Shown: positions 16,635 through 24,300 of the stretch, piece after piece
Numbering within the stretch: the stretch's first letter is position 1
Layout of the letters: every line of letters begins with the position of its first letter
Assembly: GCF_000025265.1 (NCBI RefSeq)
Contig: NC_013739.1
Span: 5,442,001-5,506,000, forward strand
From: Conexibacter woesei DSM 14684
GTDB taxonomy: Bacteria; Actinomycetota; Thermoleophilia; Solirubrobacterales; Solirubrobacteraceae
Direction of reading: 5' to 3'
DNA: 64,000 bases
The notes under the pieces: model-generated
What the model saw: the letters and a program-made list of their open reading frames with translations, nothing else
Told to the model about the DNA's origin: nothing
The model's database searches: none
Position numbers and translations under genes: made by a program

Positions 16635-17441
16635 TCACAACACGACGGGCGTGCGCAGCAGCGCGAGCTGACGCTCGGGCGCGCCCATCTCGGCGGAGAT
16701 CGCGGCGGCGCTCGTGCGGACCGCCGTGATCGTCCGTTCGCGCCGCGCGTCGCCGAGCACGTCGGCGCGGAAGCCAGTGACCGAGATCCCGCCGCAGCAG
16801 CGACCGGTCGCGTCGAAAACCGGCGCCGCCGCGCACGCGATCCCCTCGTACTCCTCCTCGTCCTCGATCGCGTAGCCGAGCCGCGAGCTCTCCTCCAGCT
16901 CCGCGAGCGCTCTGCGCGATCCGCGGCCGCTGCCGACGAGGGCGATCCGCCGCTCGACCGGCAGGAACGCCGCGATCGCCTTGCCGATCGCGGTCGTGCC
17001 GAACGGCACCGCGCGCCCGACAAACGTGTGGAACTGGACGAACGACGGCCCGGCCGCCTTCGCGAGGTAGATCACGTGGTCGTTCTCGAGCACCCCGGCG
17101 CTCGCTGGCATCCCCAGCTCGTCGGCGAGCTGCTCGATGTGCGGCTGGGAGCTCTCGGCGAGGCCGAGCCGCACGATCAAGCGCGCGCCGAGCTTGTAGA
17201 TCGCCAGCGTCGGCTGCCAGTGGTGGGTGCGTCCGCTGACGTGCTCGACGGCGTAGCCGCGCGCCTCCAGCGTGCGCATGATCGCCGAGCAGCTCGCCAG
17301 CGGGACGTCGGCCCGGGTCGCGATCTCGGTCAGCGAAAGCGGCCGCTCGGACTCGGTCAGCAGCTCGAGAATCGTCAACGTGCGATCGGCGGCCGGAGCC
17401 TTCGATCTCGTCGCTCTGCTTCTGTGTCCGTTCTCGCTCAT
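16635..17441 (-). CDS. IclR-family regulator, last gene of the 20-gene operon
   Basis: 268 residues. Winged-helix DNA-binding domain: RTLTILELLTESERPLSLTEIATRADVPLASCSAIMRTLEARGYA (about 20-65). Effector domain with the family hallmarks VIYLAKAAGPSF, VPFGTTAIGKAIAAFLP, GYAIEDEEEYEGIACAAAPVFD and CCGGISVTGF. Its ATG overlaps the stop of the amidohydrolase-like gene (ATGA). Having the regulator as the distal gene implies feedback on the operon it belongs to. Its operator is unproven; the palindromes at 36265-36292 upstream of the first gene are the obvious candidates. Confidence 0.9.
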   Translation of the reverse strand: MSENGHRSRATRSKAPAADRTLTILELLTESERPLSLTEIATRADVPLASCSAIMRTLEARGYAVEHVSGRTHHWQPTLAIYKLGARLIVRLGLAESSQPHIEQLADELGMPASAGVLENDHVIYLAKAAGPSFVQFHTFVGRAVPFGTTAIGKAIAAFLPVERRIALVGSGRGSRRALAELEESSRLGYAIEDEEEYEGIACAAAPVFDATGRCCGGISVTGFRADVLGDARRERTITAVRTSAAAISAEMGAPERQLALLRTPVVL

Positions 17442-18169
17442 GGGAGGAGTCGCGAGAGGGTAGCGCCCAGCACCGCCGCACGTTCCTGTTCCTCGAGCGG
17501 CCACTCGTCCATGCGTGCGCGCTCGATCGCGGGGTCGGTGTTCGGCTGGTCGGTCGAGAAGACCAGCCGGCCCGCTCCGACCGGCGCCGCCGCCAGCCCG
17601 GACAGGACGACGTCCCACGGCCCGTAGGCCGTGTCGGCGTACAGGTTCTCCGCGCGCTCCAACGCCGGGCGCGCGTCGAGCCAGAAGTCGGTCGCGCCGC
17701 TCTTGCCCATCACGAACGCGCACTGCGGGTGACGGACCGCCAGCTCGGCGAGCTGCAGCGGGAGCGCGAACGACGGCGTCCCGGTGCGCACGTAGACCGG
17801 CCAGCCGCGCGCGACCGCGTCCTCCACCAGCAGGTCGACCTGGCCGTCGAGCAGGTCGAAGCCCTGGATCGCCGGATCGAGTGCGAGCGCGACCGCGCCG
17901 TCGTCAGCCGCGCGCGCCAGCTCGGCGAGCGCGCGCCGCCCGCGCCAGGGGCTCGCGACCGCGTAGGCGAGCAGCCGCCCGCCGCTCGCCCGCGCGGCGT
18001 CGGCGACGAGCGTGTTGCCCTCGCGGTGGTCGACCGCGAGGCAGCGCTCCGGCGGCGAGACGAGCGCGCGGTCGATCCCCAGCCGATCCATCGTCGCCAG
18101 CAGCTCGCTCGTCGTCAGGCTCGCGTCGCGGCCCGTCCCGAGTCGCACATGCGCGTCGAGCACGTTCAT
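17438..18169 (-). CDS. PF04909-type amidohydrolase-like protein with degenerate metal site
   Basis: 243 residues from ATG 18169 overlapping the upstream stop. Overall sequence and length resemble the two amidohydrolases nearby (18166-19050, 21379-22155), with a barrel pattern beginning MNVLDAHVRLG. However, the HxH of strand 1 is HVR here. Where the others have LFHQG or LFHDG this has VYVRTG, and where they have AHMGHPW or GHGGLHDHW it has MGKSGATDFW. Only the first His and the last Asp (FSTDQP) remain. It may be a non-metal enzyme, a regulatory subunit or a pseudo-enzyme. Confidence 0.7.
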   Translation of the reverse strand: MNVLDAHVRLGTGRDASLTTSELLATMDRLGIDRALVSPPERCLAVDHREGNTLVADAARASGGRLLAYAVASPWRGRRALAELARAADDGAVALALDPAIQGFDLLDGQVDLLVEDAVARGWPVYVRTGTPSFALPLQLAELAVRHPQCAFVMGKSGATDFWLDARPALERAENLYADTAYGPWDVVLSGLAAAPVGAGRLVFSTDQPNTDPAIERARMDEWPLEEQERAAVLGATLSRLLP

Positions 18170-19050
18170 GCGCCCGCCTCCCGCGCCAGCCCGAGCGCCG
18201 CGAGCGCGTCGCGATGGACGATCGCCTCGATCTCCTCCGCCGGCACGCGCGGCAGGCCCGAGCCCGCGACGACGTCGTCGACCGACCGCAGCGCCGCGAT
18301 CGTCTCCGCCGTCGTCGCGATCGGGAAGTCTGAGCCGAGCAGCAGCTTGCCCATCGCCCCCCACTCCGACGCCAGCCGCAGCGCCTCCCAGAACGACCAC
18401 GGCCGATACGCCAGCCCCGAGACGTCGGCGTAGACGTGCGGGTGCTTGCGGATCGTCACGATCGCGTCCCGCTGCCACGGATGGCCCATGTGCGCCATCA
18501 CGATCCGCAGCTCGGGGTGCGCGATCGCGATCTCGTCCATCGTCAGCGGATGCGCGTAGCGCAGCGGCGCCTCGCGGATCGGCGACGCGCCCTGGTGGAA
18601 GAGGATCGGCAGGCCGTGCTCCTGCGCCCATGCGTACAGCTCGAACGCGCCCGGGTGCAGCGGGTCGAAGCGCTGGTAGTTGGGGCCGAGCTTGACGCCG
18701 CGCAGGCCGAGCTGCACGCGGCAGCGCTCGGCCTCCTCCAGCGCGCGCGGCGCCGTCGGGTCGACCGACAGGAAGCCGATCCGGCGCACGGGGTCGGCGG
18801 CAGCGAACTCGGCCGTCGCCTCGTTGACGCGCGCCGGGTCGGTCGGAATCCCGGTCTCGGCGAGCGGGTCCGGAAGCGCGATGTTGAAGACGATCGAGAC
18901 GTCGGCGGCGGCGACCTGCTCGTCGTAGTCGGCCCACGCGTTCGTCGTCCTGACGGTGCGATCCGGCCGCCAGCGGTCGTACTCGCGCCGCTCGGCGACG
19001 GGCACCGCGCCGCGGTGCGTCGGGGTGTGGGTGTGGACGTCGACGATCAT
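18166..19050 (-). CDS. Amidohydrolase family protein (PF04909-like TIM barrel)
   Basis: 294 residues. MIVDVHTHTP supplies the HxH metal pair (H6, H8); LFHQGASP, MAHMGHPWQRD and LLGSDFP supply the remaining His and Asp ligands. This is the pattern of the ACMSD/gamma-resorcylate decarboxylase and lactonase-like branch, which use one divalent metal for decarboxylation or hydrolysis of C-C, C-N or lactone bonds. Coupled by 4-bp overlaps to genes on both sides. The substrate is presumably an intermediate of the compound taken up by the two ABC systems of this operon. Confidence 0.82.
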   Translation of the reverse strand: MIVDVHTHTPTHRGAVPVAERREYDRWRPDRTVRTTNAWADYDEQVAAADVSIVFNIALPDPLAETGIPTDPARVNEATAEFAAADPVRRIGFLSVDPTAPRALEEAERCRVQLGLRGVKLGPNYQRFDPLHPGAFELYAWAQEHGLPILFHQGASPIREAPLRYAHPLTMDEIAIAHPELRIVMAHMGHPWQRDAIVTIRKHPHVYADVSGLAYRPWSFWEALRLASEWGAMGKLLLGSDFPIATTAETIAALRSVDDVVAGSGLPRVPAEEIEAIVHRDALAALGLAREAGA

Positions 19051-20264
19051 CGTGCCTCGGAAGGGATCGGGTTCAGGGCGCGCGCGGCGGCGGCGAAGGC
19101 CGGCAGCGCGTCCTCCGGCGCAAGCGTGAGGTTGTAGAGCGCGACGCCCGCCGCGCCGGCGTCGCGCAGCGCGCGCGCGTCGGCCGCGAGCGCGGACGGC
19201 GTCCGCTGCGGCGCCCAGTTGACCGACGCGGTCACCGGCAGCTCGCCGGCGAGCGGTCGCAGTGCGGCGAAGTCGTCCACGAGAGCGGCGCCGCTGCGCG
19301 TGCCGAGCCCGAGCAGCACGCCGTCGGCGGCGCGCAGCGCCGTCGGCGAGAAGCCCTGCAGCGCGACGGTCGCCGGATCGCCGAAGGCGCACGGTCGCAG
19401 CACGGCGCCGCCGGCGTGGGCGGCCGCGGCCGCGCCGGCGATCAGCGGCTCCAGCAGCCGCGCGCGCACGTCCGCGAGGCGCACGTCGAGCGTGGGCGGG
19501 ACGAGCAATGGAGATCCGATCACGCTCACGGTGGTCGAATCTCCACTCCTCCCCGCGCCTGAGCGGGTCGGCGCGGGCGCGAACGGCGGGCTGGCCGCCG
19601 CGCGCGTCGCGTGCGCCAGCTGCTCCGGGTCCTCGCCCTCCGCCGCGATCGCGGCGCGGCAGCTGGGGCAGAAGCACTGCGCGCCGTAGCGGGCGGCGGC
19701 GCGCGAGACCGGTTCGAGCGCGAGCGTGATCGTGTACGCCGGCTCCCACGCGGGAAACGCCGCGGCCTCCAGCTCGACGGCCTCCGGCGCCAGCTGCGCG
19801 CAGACGTCCTCCACCAGCTCCGCGACGTACGCGCGCGCCGCCGGGTGCGCGGGGCAGAGCGCGTGCCCCGCCGGCGAGCCGTCGGCCGTCTGCGCGGCCG
19901 CCTCCGGCAGCGCCGCGAGGAGCCGCTCGTCGTGCAGCGCGACCAGCCACGCGTGGAAGCGGAGGCCGCGCCGGGCGCACGCCTCGCGCAGCTCGTGCAC
20001 CGCGCGCACCTCGTCCGCGCCGGTCGTGCACACCGGCGCCAGCGCGCCGTAGCGCGCACGCTCCGGCGCGAACGCCGTGTGGCCGGACCCGCAGACCGAG
20101 ATCCGGCCGTAGCGCGGGAAGACGCGACGCGCACGGTGGTAGGCGAGCGCGATGGCGATGCCGCCGAAGCCCAGCTCGGCGACGTGCGCGGCGAGCGCGT
20201 CGGGCCCCGCGAGCGCGGCCTCCTCCGGGTAGGCGAAGACGAACGACGGCGGCGCCCCGCTCAC
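19047..20264 (-). CDS. Unrecognised Ala-rich protein, possibly glycosidase-like TIM barrel
   Basis: 405 residues; I do not recognise the family. The opening FVFAYPEEAALAGPDALAAHVAELGFGGIAIALAYHRAR, the HAWLVALHDERLL segment and ELEAAAFPAW are reminiscent of family-10-like or hypothetical glycosidase TIM barrels, where a conserved Glu/Asp follows a beta strand. QCFCPSCRAA (CxCxxC) near residues 190-200 could bind a metal, and similar cysteine clusters occur in such proteins. No signal peptide, so cytoplasmic. It is embedded in the operon with 4-bp overlaps on both sides, so it should act on the same substrate pathway. Function unknown. Confidence 0.6.
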   Translation of the reverse strand: MSGAPPSFVFAYPEEAALAGPDALAAHVAELGFGGIAIALAYHRARRVFPRYGRISVCGSGHTAFAPERARYGALAPVCTTGADEVRAVHELREACARRGLRFHAWLVALHDERLLAALPEAAAQTADGSPAGHALCPAHPAARAYVAELVEDVCAQLAPEAVELEAAAFPAWEPAYTITLALEPVSRAAARYGAQCFCPSCRAAIAAEGEDPEQLAHATRAAASPPFAPAPTRSGAGRSGDSTTVSVIGSPLLVPPTLDVRLADVRARLLEPLIAGAAAAAHAGGAVLRPCAFGDPATVALQGFSPTALRAADGVLLGLGTRSGAALVDDFAALRPLAGELPVTASVNWAPQRTPSALAADARALRDAGAAGVALYNLTLAPEDALPAFAAAARALNPIPSEAR

Positions 20265-21382
20265 GCGAAGCTCCCGTCCAGCTCGGCGGGCGGCTCGACG
20301 CCGAGGCCCGGGCCGTCCGGCAGCCGCGCCCGCCGGCCGTCGATGTCGAGCGGCACCCGCGCGACGCGCTCGGCGTAGTACATCGGCCCGGCGATGTCGG
20401 ACGGGATCGTCTCGCTCAGCCCCTCCAGCGCGCAGGCGACGTGGAGCTGCGCGGCCGCGCCGAGGTCCGCCTCCATGTTCGAGCCGATGATCGTCTGCAG
20501 GCCGAAGGCGGCGGCGAGCCGGCCCTGTGCGACCGCCCGCTCCAGGCCGCCGCTCTTGCCGACGTAGACGCTGACCGCGTCCGCCGCATCGGCGCGCACC
20601 ACGCGCGCGAGGTCGCCGACTGAGTAGACCGACTCGTCGACCAGCAGCGGCACGCCGCGACCGCGCAGCTCGCGCAGGCCGTCGAGGTCGTCGGCTGCGA
20701 CCGGCTGCTCGACGAACGCCGGGCGGTCGGCCGCCGTCAGCGCGATCGCACGCGCCGCGTCGGCGCGCGACCAGCCGCAGTTGGCGTCCATCCCGAGGAA
20801 GGCGTCGCGGCCGGCGAGCTTGCGGGCGAGCGCGAAGCGCGCGGCATCCTCGTCGGGATCGAGGCCGACCTTCAGCTTGAACGCACGGAACCCGCGCGCC
20901 ACCGCGGCGGCGTGGTTGGCCTCAAGCGCCTCACCGCCACCGCTGAGCGACAGCTTGACCGGCACCTCGGTCCGGAACGGCCCGCCCAGCAGGACCGCGA
21001 CGGGGAGCCCGCTGCTGCGCCCGAGCGCGTCCCACAGCGCGGCGTTGACGCCGGCCTTCGTGAACGGGTTGGCGCCGAGCGCGCGATCCATCCGCGCGCT
21101 CAGCGCGGCGACCGGCGCCAGCGGCTGGCCGACGAGCGCCTCGCGCAGGACGGTGCGGACGAAGTGGGCGGCGGACGCGCCGTCCTCCCCGCTCCAGATC
21201 GGCGTCGAGCTGACCTCGCCGTGGCCGACCGCACCGTCGCTGCACTGCACGCGCACGAGCGCGAACGGCGAGCGGTCGTGCACGCCGGCGGCGCCCCGCA
21301 CGACCAGCTCTGGCGCGACTCGCGGCGAGAACTCGGCGACCTCGACGGCGACGACGGATGGGATCGGGTGGGCGGCGCTCAT
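20261..21382 (-). CDS. Enolase-superfamily enzyme, muconate-lactonizing/mandelate racemase type
   Basis: 373 residues. N-terminal capping domain, then a TIM barrel with the acid/base K169-x-K171 (AFKLKVGL), metal ligands D199 (LGMDANCGW), E225 (FVEQP) and D249 (LLVDES), and the opposite base K276 (VYVGKSGG). This K/K layout is that of the muconate-lactonizing subgroup, which includes cycloisomerases, o-succinylbenzoate synthase, amino-acid racemases and dipeptide epimerases. The reaction therefore starts by proton abstraction next to a carboxylate. Which activity applies here is not decidable; peptide-type importers in the same operon would fit a dipeptide or N-acyl amino acid substrate. Confidence 0.85.
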   Translation of the reverse strand: MSAAHPIPSVVAVEVAEFSPRVAPELVVRGAAGVHDRSPFALVRVQCSDGAVGHGEVSSTPIWSGEDGASAAHFVRTVLREALVGQPLAPVAALSARMDRALGANPFTKAGVNAALWDALGRSSGLPVAVLLGGPFRTEVPVKLSLSGGGEALEANHAAAVARGFRAFKLKVGLDPDEDAARFALARKLAGRDAFLGMDANCGWSRADAARAIALTAADRPAFVEQPVAADDLDGLRELRGRGVPLLVDESVYSVGDLARVVRADAADAVSVYVGKSGGLERAVAQGRLAAAFGLQTIIGSNMEADLGAAAQLHVACALEGLSETIPSDIAGPMYYAERVARVPLDIDGRRARLPDGPGLGVEPPAELDGSFA

Positions 21383-22155
21383 CGTCCCACCTCCAGCGGC
21401 AGCCGCAGCAGCCGTCGCGGGTTGTCGGAGACGATCGCCTGCCGCAGCTCCTCCGCGATCGGGAGCACGAGCAGCTCGCGGATCCGCTCGGCGGCGAACG
21501 CCTGGCGCGGCCCGCTGCCGAGCCCGGCGTCGGTGCCGAACAGCAGCCGGTCGGCCGGGCAGCGCGCCGCGATCGCCCGCATCCCGACGTTGGGCGTGCC
21601 GCAGAGGCACGCCCACAGGTTTGGCGTCGCGTTGACCGCGGCGATCGCCTCGCGCCAGTGGTCGTGCAGCCCGCCGTGGCCGAGCACGACCGGCGCACCG
21701 GGGTGGCGGCGCGCGAGCGCGGCGATCTGCAGCGGCGTCGAGTACGGCGGCGTGCCGTCGTGGAACAGCATCGGCTTGCCGTGCGCGGCGGCGACCTCGG
21801 CGACCGGGTCCATGCACCCCTCGTGCGGGCAGAACGCCTGGATCCACGGGTGGAACTTCATCCCCGCCATGCCGAGGTCGGTCAGGCAGCGCTCGGTCTC
21901 CGCCGCCGCGTCCGCTCCGCGCGGGTCGACGGTGCCGAGCGCGACGAGGCGGTCCGGCACGTCGGCCACCCAGGCGGCGAGCGCGTCGTTGGCCGCGGGC
22001 GACGGCTTCCAGAGGCCGTCGAGCGTGAAGACGACGCTCAGCTCGACACCCAGCTCGTCCATCGCCGCGACGTAGTCGGCGGCGCTGTAGGGACGCGTGT
22101 CGTAGCGGGCGCTCGACCCGCCCGCAGACGGTTGGTGGACGTGGAAGTCGATCAT
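21379..22155 (-). CDS. Amidohydrolase family protein (PF04909-like)
   Basis: 258 residues. MIDFHVHQP gives H5/H7; KFHPWIQAFCP, MLFHDGTPPY, VVLGHGGLHDHW and LLFGTDAG complete a metal-dependent TIM-barrel site. It is paralogous to 18166-19050 and 17438-18169 but clearly diverged, so three different steps or substrates are likely rather than a recent duplication. Overlaps its neighbours by 4 bp at both ends. No signal peptide; cytoplasmic. Confidence 0.82.
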   Translation of the reverse strand: MIDFHVHQPSAGGSSARYDTRPYSAADYVAAMDELGVELSVVFTLDGLWKPSPAANDALAAWVADVPDRLVALGTVDPRGADAAAETERCLTDLGMAGMKFHPWIQAFCPHEGCMDPVAEVAAAHGKPMLFHDGTPPYSTPLQIAALARRHPGAPVVLGHGGLHDHWREAIAAVNATPNLWACLCGTPNVGMRAIAARCPADRLLFGTDAGLGSGPRQAFAAERIRELLVLPIAEELRQAIVSDNPRRLLRLPLEVGR

Positions 22156-22889
22156 GCGGGCGCCTCCGCGACCGCGTCGATCGCGCGCGCGACGGCGTCG
22201 GCGAGGCGGTCGAAGGCGGCTGCGCCGGCCGCCGCGTCGGCGCGCCGCGGATCGTCGGTGAAGCCGTCGATCTGCGCCCACAGCCGCGGCGTCTCCAGAC
22301 GCAGCCCGTCGACCGCCGCAGGCAGCGTCCCGGGCGAGGGGCGCAGCGCCTGCTCGCGGACGCCGTCGGGGCGCAGCGCGCCCATCAGCGACGTCTCGAA
22401 CGCGCCGGCGTGGCCGGGGAAGTGCTCGCCCCACGCGCCGTCGACGGGCGCCAGCGCCCAGTAGTCGGCGGCGGCGACGACGATCCCGTGCAGCCGCGCG
22501 GCGTCCGCGGCCGCCTGCGCGCACGTCGCGCTGTTGCCGCCGTGGCCGTTGAGCAGCAGCAGGCGCCGCGCACCGGACGCCGCCGCGCTCTCCAGCAGGT
22601 CGGCGAGGACGTGCGCGAGCGTCGCCGCCGTGAGCGACAGCGTGCCGCCGAACGGCAGATGGTGGTGGGAGGCGCCGAACGGCAGCGTCGGCGCGAGCAC
22701 GACGCGCTCGGGCCGCGTCGCGCGCGCCGCGCCGGCGGCCGCGACCGCCTCGGCCGCGAGCGTGTCCATCGCCGTGACGAGGTGCGGCCCGTGCTGCTCG
22801 GTCGCGCCGATCGGCAGCACCACGACCGCCTCCGGCAGCAGCGAGCGCAGCTCCTCGCGCGTGCGGTCGGCCCAGCGTACGGCGGTCAT
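22152..22889 (-). CDS. Creatininase-family hydrolase
   Basis: 245 residues. Family landmarks: LPIGATEQHGPHL (E31, H33, H36), MDT (D42), LLLLNGHGGNSA near 118, and GAFETS near 163; together these ligate two metal ions in creatinine amidohydrolase. Length is right for the family. Members open cyclic amides, but the family also contains the mycofactocin peptidase MftE and hydrolases of 3-keto-sugars, so creatinine itself should not be assumed. The neighbouring oxidoreductase of the Gfo/Idh/MocA family makes a keto-sugar-type hydrolase worth considering. Confidence 0.88.
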   Translation of the reverse strand: MTAVRWADRTREELRSLLPEAVVVLPIGATEQHGPHLVTAMDTLAAEAVAAAGAARATRPERVVLAPTLPFGASHHHLPFGGTLSLTAATLAHVLADLLESAAASGARRLLLLNGHGGNSATCAQAAADAARLHGIVVAAADYWALAPVDGAWGEHFPGHAGAFETSLMGALRPDGVREQALRPSPGTLPAAVDGLRLETPRLWAQIDGFTDDPRRADAAAGAAAFDRLADAVARAIDAVAEAPA

Positions 22890-23908
22890 CGGGTCCTCTC
22901 CATTCGTCGTGCCAGTCGTTCGGTCAGGTCGAGCGCGGCGATCCCGTCGGCGAGCGTCGGTATCGCGCTGCGGCCGTTGGGTCCGGCGACCGGCTCGCCG
23001 CGGCACAGCGCGACGAAGCGGTCGAGCTGGCGGCCGAAGCAGCGCGTCGTGCGGTCGCCGGTCCCGACCATGTCGGTGACGGCCGCACGGCCGGCGACGC
23101 GCAGCGCGAACGTCACGATGTCGATCGACGCGCAGCCGCCGGCGCCGCGGATGGTGATCTCGCTCGCGACCTCCGCCGGCAGCAGCCAGCCGATCTCGAG
23201 CTGCACGCGGTGGCCGCGCGGGTGGCGCAGGCTCGCGCCGCAGAGGTTGTCGGCCGGCAGGTCCGGCAGCGTGCGCAGCGACCACGCGTGCTCCACGTCG
23301 AGCTGCGCCGGGCCGAGCAGCACGCGCAGCCAGTCGGCCACGTGCGCGCCCTCGTGGATCACCGGCAGGCCGTGCGCCAGCGTCGCGCGCAGGCGTGCGG
23401 CGTGCTCGCCGTCAGCGGGGTCGTCCAGCTCGTCGTAGACGACGACGCGCACCTGCAGCGGCCCGCCCAGCGCGCCGGACGCGATCAGCTCGGCGAGCCG
23501 CTCGACCGCCGGGTCGTGGCGGTACGTGAAGCCGACCTGCAGGCGCGCGGCGAGCGCGGGCGCGAGCCCGTCGAACGCCGCCCGCGCGGCCTTGACGCTC
23601 GTCGCGATCGGCTTCTCGGCGAGCACGAAGCGGCCGCGCTCCAAACCGTGACGGGCAAGTCTCGGGGTCACCCACGGCGGCGTCGCGACGACCCACGCGT
23701 CGATCGCCTCGTCGTCGGCGATCGCGTCAAGCTCGGCGATGACGGGGACGCCGGGGACGTCGAGCAGCGCACGCGCGGCGGCGGCGGGCTCGACGACCGC
23801 CGCCAGCTCGACCGCGGGATGCGCGAGCAGCGCCGGCAGATGCGCCGCCCGCCCGATGTCGCCCGCACCGACCAGCGCGACGCGCACCGGCTCCGTCGCG
23901 TCGCTCAT
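22886..23908 (-). CDS. Gfo/Idh/MocA-family NAD(P)-dependent oxidoreductase
   Basis: 340 residues. Rossmann motif GAGDIG at 14-19 (VALVGAGDIGRAAHLP), then LAEKPIATS, the family EKP motif with the catalytic lysine, followed by the mixed alpha/beta substrate domain. These enzymes oxidise or reduce sugars, inositols and related polyols at one hydroxyl group. Coupled by 4-bp overlaps to RidA upstream and the creatininase-family gene downstream. Substrate unknown. Confidence 0.9.
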   Translation of the reverse strand: MSDATEPVRVALVGAGDIGRAAHLPALLAHPAVELAAVVEPAAAARALLDVPGVPVIAELDAIADDEAIDAWVVATPPWVTPRLARHGLERGRFVLAEKPIATSVKAARAAFDGLAPALAARLQVGFTYRHDPAVERLAELIASGALGGPLQVRVVVYDELDDPADGEHAARLRATLAHGLPVIHEGAHVADWLRVLLGPAQLDVEHAWSLRTLPDLPADNLCGASLRHPRGHRVQLEIGWLLPAEVASEITIRGAGGCASIDIVTFALRVAGRAAVTDMVGTGDRTTRCFGRQLDRFVALCRGEPVAGPNGRSAIPTLADGIAALDLTERLARRMERTR

Positions 23909-24300
23909 CGGGCGACCGCCACGATCGCGTCGACCTCGACGTCGAAGCCGTTGAGCGAGCAGGCGACGACCGTGCGGACCGGCTTGACCTCCCCGAACCA
24001 CTGCTCGTAGACCGTGTTGAACGCGGCCCAGTCGCCGATGTCGGCGAGGTAGACCGTCACCTTCACCGCGTCGCGCAGCGTGCCGCCGCCGGCGTTCGCG
24101 ACCGCCTCCAGGTTGGCGAGCGTCATCCGCGTCTGCTCCTCGATCGTGCCGCGCACGATCGTCCCGTCGGGCGCGACCGCCGCCTGGCCGGCGAGGAAGA
24201 GGAAGCCGCCGGAGACGATCCCCGACGAGTACGGACCGGCCGGCCCCGGTGCGCTCGGCGGCGCGTGGACCTGCGTGCGCAGCGGCTCGGCGGCGCTCAT
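23905..24300 (-). CDS. RidA/YjgF-family protein
   Basis: 131 residues. GPYSSGIVSGGFLFLAGQ near the start and NLEAVANAGGGTLRDAVKVTVYLAD in the middle are the standard YjgF/YER057c/UK114 signatures, and the length fits. RidA proteins hydrolyse reactive enamine/imine intermediates and form trimers. Its presence inside a catabolic operon argues that an imine is formed, i.e. that the substrate carries nitrogen. The usual C-terminal active-site Arg is not obvious here, so it may belong to a non-deaminase subfamily. Confidence 0.9.
   Translation of the reverse strand: MSAAEPLRTQVHAPPSAPGPAGPYSSGIVSGGFLFLAGQAAVAPDGTIVRGTIEEQTRMTLANLEAVANAGGGTLRDAVKVTVYLADIGDWAAFNTVYEQWFGEVKPVRTVVACSLNGFDVEVDAIVAVAR

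Noticed and set aside
22152-22889. Creatinine degradation
   Set aside because: The family match is good, but no creatinase or sarcosine oxidase gene accompanies it, and the family has several other activities.
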